Shown: piece after piece, positions 59,656 to 64,000 of the stretch
Layout of the letters: each line of letters begins with the position of its first letter
Position numbering within the stretch: the first letter of the stretch is position 1
NCBI RefSeq assembly: GCF_011455695.1
Contig: NZ_CP015030.1
Coordinates: 1,302,001-1,366,000, forward strand
Origin: Mannheimia granulomatis
Lineage (GTDB): Bacteria; Pseudomonadota; Gammaproteobacteria; Enterobacterales; Pasteurellaceae
DNA: 64,000 nt
Direction: 5' to 3'
The notes under the pieces: generated by a model
Told to the model about the DNA's origin: nothing
The model's input: only the letters and a program-made list of their open reading frames with translations
The model's database searches: none
Program-made: the position numbers and the translations under genes

Positions 59656-62600
59656 TTATGCCCCCACAATTTTCTCAATATTTAACAACATACATTTCGA
59701 TTCAGGTGTATTTGAACTTGGATCACCTGAACGAACAGTTAAGTTATTAGCGAAGTAACCTTTTTTCGCACCGGTTGTTGCAGCAAATCCCCAGTGAATA
59801 GGAATACCTATGGTGTGAATTGGTTTACCGTCTGAAACTAAAGGACGGATACGTTTTGTCACTACAGCCACTGCTTTAATTTCACCACGTTTAGACCAAA
59901 CTCGCACTTTATCGCCATTAGTAATACCTTTTTCAGCAGCCAATTTTTCACTAATCTCGACGAACTGCTCAGGTTGAGCGATAACGTTGATCATTGAATT
60001 TTTCGTCCAGTAGTGGAAATGCTCAGTTAAACGGTATGTTGTCCCTACATAAGGGAAATCCGCGCTTGTACCTAAATCCGCTTTATCCGTTGGTAAAATA
60101 CGGGCAACAGGGCTATAAATTACATTAGGGTGTAACGGGTTAGTACCGATCGGTGTTTCTAACGGCTCATAGTGTTCTGGGAACGCACCATCAATCATAC
60201 GTTCACGCACGAACAAGCCTGAAACCCCTTCTGGTTGCATAATAAATGGCATTGTTGGCGCATTTGGTGGGGCTGTACCGAAGTCAGCAACATCAATATA
60301 GTTCCAGTTTTTACCATTCCATTTAACCAGCTGGCGTTTCGGATTCCATGGTTTACCGCTTAAATCTGCTGACGCACGGTTATATAAAATACGACGGTTT
60401 GCAGGCCATGCAAATGCCCAACCAAGTGTATTTCCTAAACCTGAAGGATCAGAATTGTCGCGATTTGCCATTTGGTTACCTTTTTGCGTCCATTGACCTG
60501 TGTAAATCCAGCATGCACCGGAAGTTGTACCGTCATCACGCATTTGACCGAAACTTGAAAGTAACTCGCCTTTTTTAACAATCACATTACCATCAGCATC
60601 TTTTACATCTTCTAATGCATAACCGTTGTTTTCTTTTGCGATTTCCTCAGCTTTTGGTTCTAACGGGTTGCTGTAATTCCATGTCATTGCTTCTAATGGC
60701 TCAACCGGTGCTTTTCCACCTTCTTTATGGTAAAGATGGATAAGTTCTGCACGGATTTCCGATAAAATATCAATATCCGGCTTTGCTTCACCCGGTGCAT
60801 CAGAAGCCTTCCAATGCCATTGTAACCAACGACCGGAGTTTGCAATTGAGCCTTCTTCTTCAGCGAAACAAGTAGTTGGTAAACGGAATACTTCAGTTTG
60901 GATTTCTTCTGAATTAACATTATTGAACTCGCCGTGATTTTTCCAGAACTCGGAAGTATCGGTAACAAGCGGGTCAAAAATGACTAAATATTTCAAATTA
61001 CTTAACGCTTTGATGATCTTCTGTGAGTTCGGGTAAGAGGCAATCGGGTTCATTCCTTGACAGAAATAACCGTTAATTTTGCCTTCGTACATCTGCTCAA
61101 TGAAGCGGAAGTGATCGATACCGCCTTTCTGTAATTTCGGCAGATAGTGGAAACCAAACTCGTTTTCCGGCGTTGCTTTATCGCCATAGAACGATTTCAT
61201 CATACTGATGAAGAATTTCGGCGTATTCTGCCAGTAGTTGGTTTGCCCTGCCCCCATCGTTTTTGGCGTAATTCGTGCTAAGAATGCTTCTAGAGAAACA
61301 TCAGATTCGCTTGGTAAAGGAAGGTATGCAGGTAATCGTGCAGGGAATAAACCTAAATCAGTAATTCCTTGTACATTCGAGTGACCACGTAGAGCATTTA
61401 CCCCACCACCGGCAACACCGATGTTACCGCACAGAAGCTGGATAATTGCCATAGAACGAATATTTTGCGCACCTACGGTGTGTTGTGTCCAACCTAATGC
61501 ATAAAGGAAAGTTGCAGCTTTATCCGGTGCAGAGGTTTTAGCAATCTCTTCACAGAAAATCAGGAAATCTTTTTGTGATGTACCGGTAATGCGTTCGACC
61601 ATTTCAGGTGTATAGCGGGAAACGTGTTCACGCAGCATATTTAGTACACAACGAGGATCTTGAAGAGTCATATCCCGTTTCGGGTTGCCTTCTTCGTCCA
61701 TTTGATATGCCCAAGTCGAACGATCTTTATAAGTGCGGGTAGCTTCATCGTAGCCGGTGAATAAACCGTCTTCAAATTTAAAGCCTTCATGCACCAAGAA
61801 AGTCGCATTGGTATAGTGTTTGACATACTCGTGTTGAATTTTATCGTTTTTCAACAGGTAGTTGACCGCACCTAACAGGAACGCAATGTCCGTACCCGGA
61901 CGTAGCGGCATATAGATGTCAGCAACAGCAGCACTACGGTTAAAGCGTGGATCAACCACCATTAACTTAGCACCGTTTTGTTTTTTTGCCTCAATTGCCC
62001 AGCGGAAACCAACAGGGTGAGCTTCAGCGGCGTTACCGCCCATAACGATTACAAGATCAGCGTTCTTAATATCAACCCAGTGGTTGGTCATCGCACCGCG
62101 ACCAAATGTTGGAGCAAGACTTGCTACCGTTGGTCCGTGTCAGATACTCGCTTGGTTGTCGGTAAAGACCATACCGAGAGAACGAATCCATTTCTGCGTG
62201 ATAATACCTGTTTCATTACTACATGCAGAACCGGCTAAGAAACCAGCTGTCAGCCACTGGTTGACCGGTGTACCTTCTGTATTTTTTTCAATAAAGTTAT
62301 CATCACGGTCATTTTTTATATGACGGGCAATACGCTCTACCGCTTCATGCCATGAAATACGTTTCCACTCTTTTGAACCTGGTTCACGTACTTCCGGATA
62401 ATGCACACGGCGATCACTATTGACATAATCTAATGCACCTGCACCTTTAGGGCATAATGCACCGCGACTTACCGGGTGGTCAGAGTCACCTTCAATGTGG
62501 AAAAGTTTCCCTTTGCTATTCATTGCTTCACCGCCTAGGCTATACATTATCATGCCACAGCCTACAGCACAGTAAGTACAGGTTTGGCGAGTTTCTTTCG

Positions 62601-62727
62601 CTCTTAAGAGCTTGTACTCGCGTGGGGCTGCTAGTGCTGTTGCCGGGGCAAAGCCCAACATTGCAGCAGAAGTACCCGCCATACCACCTGCACAGACCTT
62701 AAAGAACTTACGTCTTGAGATCTGCAT
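59656..62727 (-). CDS. fdnG: Selenocysteine-containing formate dehydrogenase major (alpha) subunit
   Basis: Periplasmic molybdopterin enzyme oxidising formate to CO2. The gene is interrupted by one in-frame TGA (complement of 62140-62142), reading [17 protein letters not shown], exactly where formate dehydrogenases have selenocysteine. With the ATG at 62727 this is Sec196 of 1023 residues, as in E. coli FdnG. The N-terminus has a Tat signal ([13 protein letters not shown]) and a [4Fe-4S] motif [13 protein letters not shown] with GALCPKGAG. Downstream are [15 protein letters not shown] and the C-terminal molybdopterin dinucleotide domain. The stop-like codon is recoding, not a mutation. The genome must also supply selA-D and a Sec tRNA elsewhere. 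Confidence 0.97.
62103..62142 (-). promoter_or_regulatory. Bacterial SECIS hairpin of fdnG
   Basis: Immediately 3' of the UGA, in the coding sequence, the mRNA can fold GGUAGCA/UGCUCC around a short AGUCU-containing loop (62111-62127), with lower-stem pairing back toward the UGA. E. coli fdhF/fdnG hairpins carry a similar GGUUGC-AGGUCU-GCACC apex for SelB binding. Folding was judged by eye. Confidence 0.65.
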
Positions 62728-62876
62728 AATCACTCCAAATCACATAATATGAGAAATAAAAGAAAATTTGACCAAAATAGATTAATAAATTGGTCGAAGA
62801 GGTGTATTATTTTCCTTTGGACAAAGGCAAATAGATATACTCTTTTTTAAGTAAATCGGTAAAATCAATACAAAGT

Positions 62877-62890
62877 TTGATTTAAACCAA
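62877..62890. promoter_or_regulatory. Near-consensus FNR site between fdnG and fdhD
   Basis: TTGATTTAAACCAA matches the FNR consensus TTGAT-N4-ATCAA with one mismatch (C for T). It lies 64 bases upstream of fdhD and 150 bases upstream of fdnG, so it could serve either or both divergent operons, consistent with anaerobic formate respiration. Confidence 0.5.
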
Positions 62891-62953
62891 ATTTAATGTC
62901 GCTTTATGATACAACTTTTTAACAAAATAAACCACTTTTTAAGCATGTAAGAG

Positions 62954-63775
62954 ATGAATATTGTGAATAAGATCACAAAAAAAACGGCCAAAAAATTATC
63001 ATTTTCAATTAACGGAATTGAAAAACAGAATTGTGAGGATAATTTGATTTCAGAAGTGCCTGTCGCGTTAGTCTATAATGGTATTTCGCACACGGTTATG
63101 ATGACTACACCAATAGATTTAGACGATTTTGCACTTGGATTCTCTTTAGCGGAAGGTATTTTAAACACCCCCCAAGAGCTATATGGATTAGATATTATTG
63201 AGCAACCTACAGGAATTGAAATTCAGTTGGAAATTTCTACCCGTCAATTTGTGTTATTAAAAGATAAGCGTCGCTCAATGGCAGGAAGAACAGGTTGTGG
63301 AATTTGTGGTGTTGAGCAATTAGAGCAAGTTAATCAAAGTTGTAAAATTGTTAAAAAAAATAACCGCTTGCAGGCGGTAAATCCACTGATTTTAGAACAT
63401 TGTTTAGCTCAGCTTGAGAAAGCTCAATATTTATCAAAAGAGACCGGTGCCAGCCATGCTGCTGCATTTTTCAGCCCTGAAGGAGAATTATTGGCAATTC
63501 GAGAAGATGTTGGTAGGCATGTCGCATTAGATAAACTCATAGGTTGGTACGCTAAAGTTGGTTTTCCTATCGGTTTTGTATTTGTCACCAGCAGAGCGAG
63601 TTTTGAAATGGTTCAGAAGTGTTTGGCTGTTGGGATAGAAATGTTGTGTGCCATTTCAGCAACCACCGAAATGGCTGTGAATATGGCAACTGAGAATGCA
63701 TTTACCTTATTAGCCTTTACCCGTAAAGGGAAAGCTACAATTTATTCCGGAGAAGAGAGAATCTCTTTAGATTAA
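62954..63775 (+). CDS. fdhD: Formate dehydrogenase sulfurtransferase FdhD
   Basis: FdhD carries sulphur from IscS to the molybdenum cofactor of formate dehydrogenase, which is essential for activity. The 273-residue protein has the active-site cysteines Cys115 and Cys118 in GRTGCGICGVEQLEQ (Cys121/124 in E. coli), preceded by DLDDFALGFSLAEGIL. It is followed by TGASHAAAFFSPEGELLAIREDVGRHVALDKLIG (adjacent segments) and FVTSRASFEMVQK. It is divergent from fdnGHI-fdhE, its functional partners. Confidence 0.96.
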   Translation: MNIVNKITKKTAKKLSFSINGIEKQNCEDNLISEVPVALVYNGISHTVMMTTPIDLDDFALGFSLAEGILNTPQELYGLDIIEQPTGIEIQLEISTRQFVLLKDKRRSMAGRTGCGICGVEQLEQVNQSCKIVKKNNRLQAVNPLILEHCLAQLEKAQYLSKETGASHAAAFFSPEGELLAIREDVGRHVALDKLIGWYAKVGFPIGFVFVTSRASFEMVQKCLAVGIEMLCAISATTEMAVNMATENAFTLLAFTRKGKATIYSGEERISLD

Positions 63776-63777
63776 AA

Positions 63778-64000
63778 ATGGACATCGCAATTTTACTTGC
63801 CGATAAAATCATACAACTAAGCTTGATGGTGTTATTAGGCTATTTAAGTGTAAAAACAAAATTATTGACCTCTGAGCAAAGCTATCCGATCTCAATTATA
63901 GGCTTATATATTATTAGTCCTGCAATGCTGATTACTGCCTTTCAGGTAGATTATACAACCGAAATTCTTAATGGCTTATATCTGGCTTTTGTAATGGCAT
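63778..64000 (+). CDS. AEC-family transporter, N-terminal part (runs off the window)
   Basis: The frame opens at the ATG at 63778, two bases after the fdhD stop, and is still open at base 64000. The 74 visible residues contain two hydrophobic segments, IIQLSLMVLLGYLSVKTKLL and YPISIIGLYIISPAMLITAF, with the Asn/Ser-Pro-rich first helices typical of the auxin efflux carrier/malonate permease (AEC) family. The substrate is unknown. Close spacing suggests co-transcription with fdhD. Confidence 0.65.
   Translation, partial: MDIAILLADKIIQLSLMVLLGYLSVKTKLLTSEQSYPISIIGLYIISPAMLITAFQVDYTTEILNGLYLAFVMA

Noticed and set aside
62140-62142. Stop codon splitting the formate dehydrogenase gene into two ORFs, as if a pseudogene
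   Set aside because: The TGA is at the conserved selenocysteine position with a SECIS-like hairpin after it; both halves are otherwise intact.
1-64000. CRISPR array, tRNA or rRNA genes
   Set aside because: No regularly spaced repeats, cloverleaf-like sequences ending in CCA, or rRNA segments were recognised on reading both strands; a tRNAscan or CRISPR finder run would settle this.

Overview
This is a 64 kb chromosomal window from a member of the Pasteurellaceae. The evidence is gene order (hemC-hemD-hemX, lptF-lptG beside pepA, lptC-lptA-lptB-ptsN-rapZ, fdnGHI-fdhE with divergent fdhD), AT-rich DNA, and about thirty copies of the 9-mer ACAAGCGGT or its complement. That 9-mer is the core of the Actinobacillus/Mannheimia-type DNA uptake signal sequence (USS), as opposed to the Haemophilus influenzae type. 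I cannot fix the genus from sequence alone. No rRNA, tRNA, CRISPR array, prophage or insertion sequence was seen.

Layout. 1-2.2 kb: haem synthesis (hemX, hemD, hemC). 2.3-9.5 kb: anaerobic adhE behind a perfect FNR box, a YqiK-like flotillin, a decayed LysR regulator, a DUF711 protein and the cell-wall amidase AmiB. 9.5-12.4 kb: tsaE, orn, coaD, waaA. 12.5-21.2 kb: trhP, cytochrome b562, dnaE, lptG, lptF and an exported STN-like orphan. 21.4-28.6 kb: pepA, an OLD-family nuclease, ppnN, tcdA, uup.

28.7-37.2 kb is the accessory region of most interest. It is a type I restriction-modification operon in the order hsdM-abi-hsdS-prrC-hsdR. The prrC product resembles the PrrC anticodon nuclease and keeps the Arg/Glu/His active-site triad, but carries about 80 extra residues. 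Between hsdM and hsdS sits an Abi_2 (AbiD/AbiF) HEPN protein. A short multi-hairpin RNA candidate converges on it, with its own sigma70-type promoter, an adjacent perfect palindrome and a T-run terminator that ends on the abi stop codon. The abi/RNA unit is bracketed by direct repeats of about 60 bp, so it looks like a cassette inserted into the hsd operon. Read together, the island offers restriction plus two RNA-cleaving back-ups that could fire when restriction is blocked.

37.3-44.3 kb: gyrA, a T4 endonuclease V-like pyrimidine-dimer glycosylase, ubiG and ttcA, then a recombination scar that joins a degenerate DUF4143 ATPase to an AT-rich orphan ORF. 44.4-57.1 kb: a YidE-type transporter, an NhaC-like antiporter, xthA, the lptCAB-ptsN-rapZ run (without rpoN and hpf), a UbiH/UbiF-family hydroxylase, tandem lipoproteins, asd, sodC and a small beta-sandwich orphan. 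57.1-64 kb: a selenocysteine-containing formate dehydrogenase operon (fdnG, fdnH, fdnI, fdhE) divergent from fdhD, then the start of an AEC-family transporter.

Many convergent gene pairs end in strong inverted repeats, several built from two oppositely oriented USS copies that appear to double as terminators.
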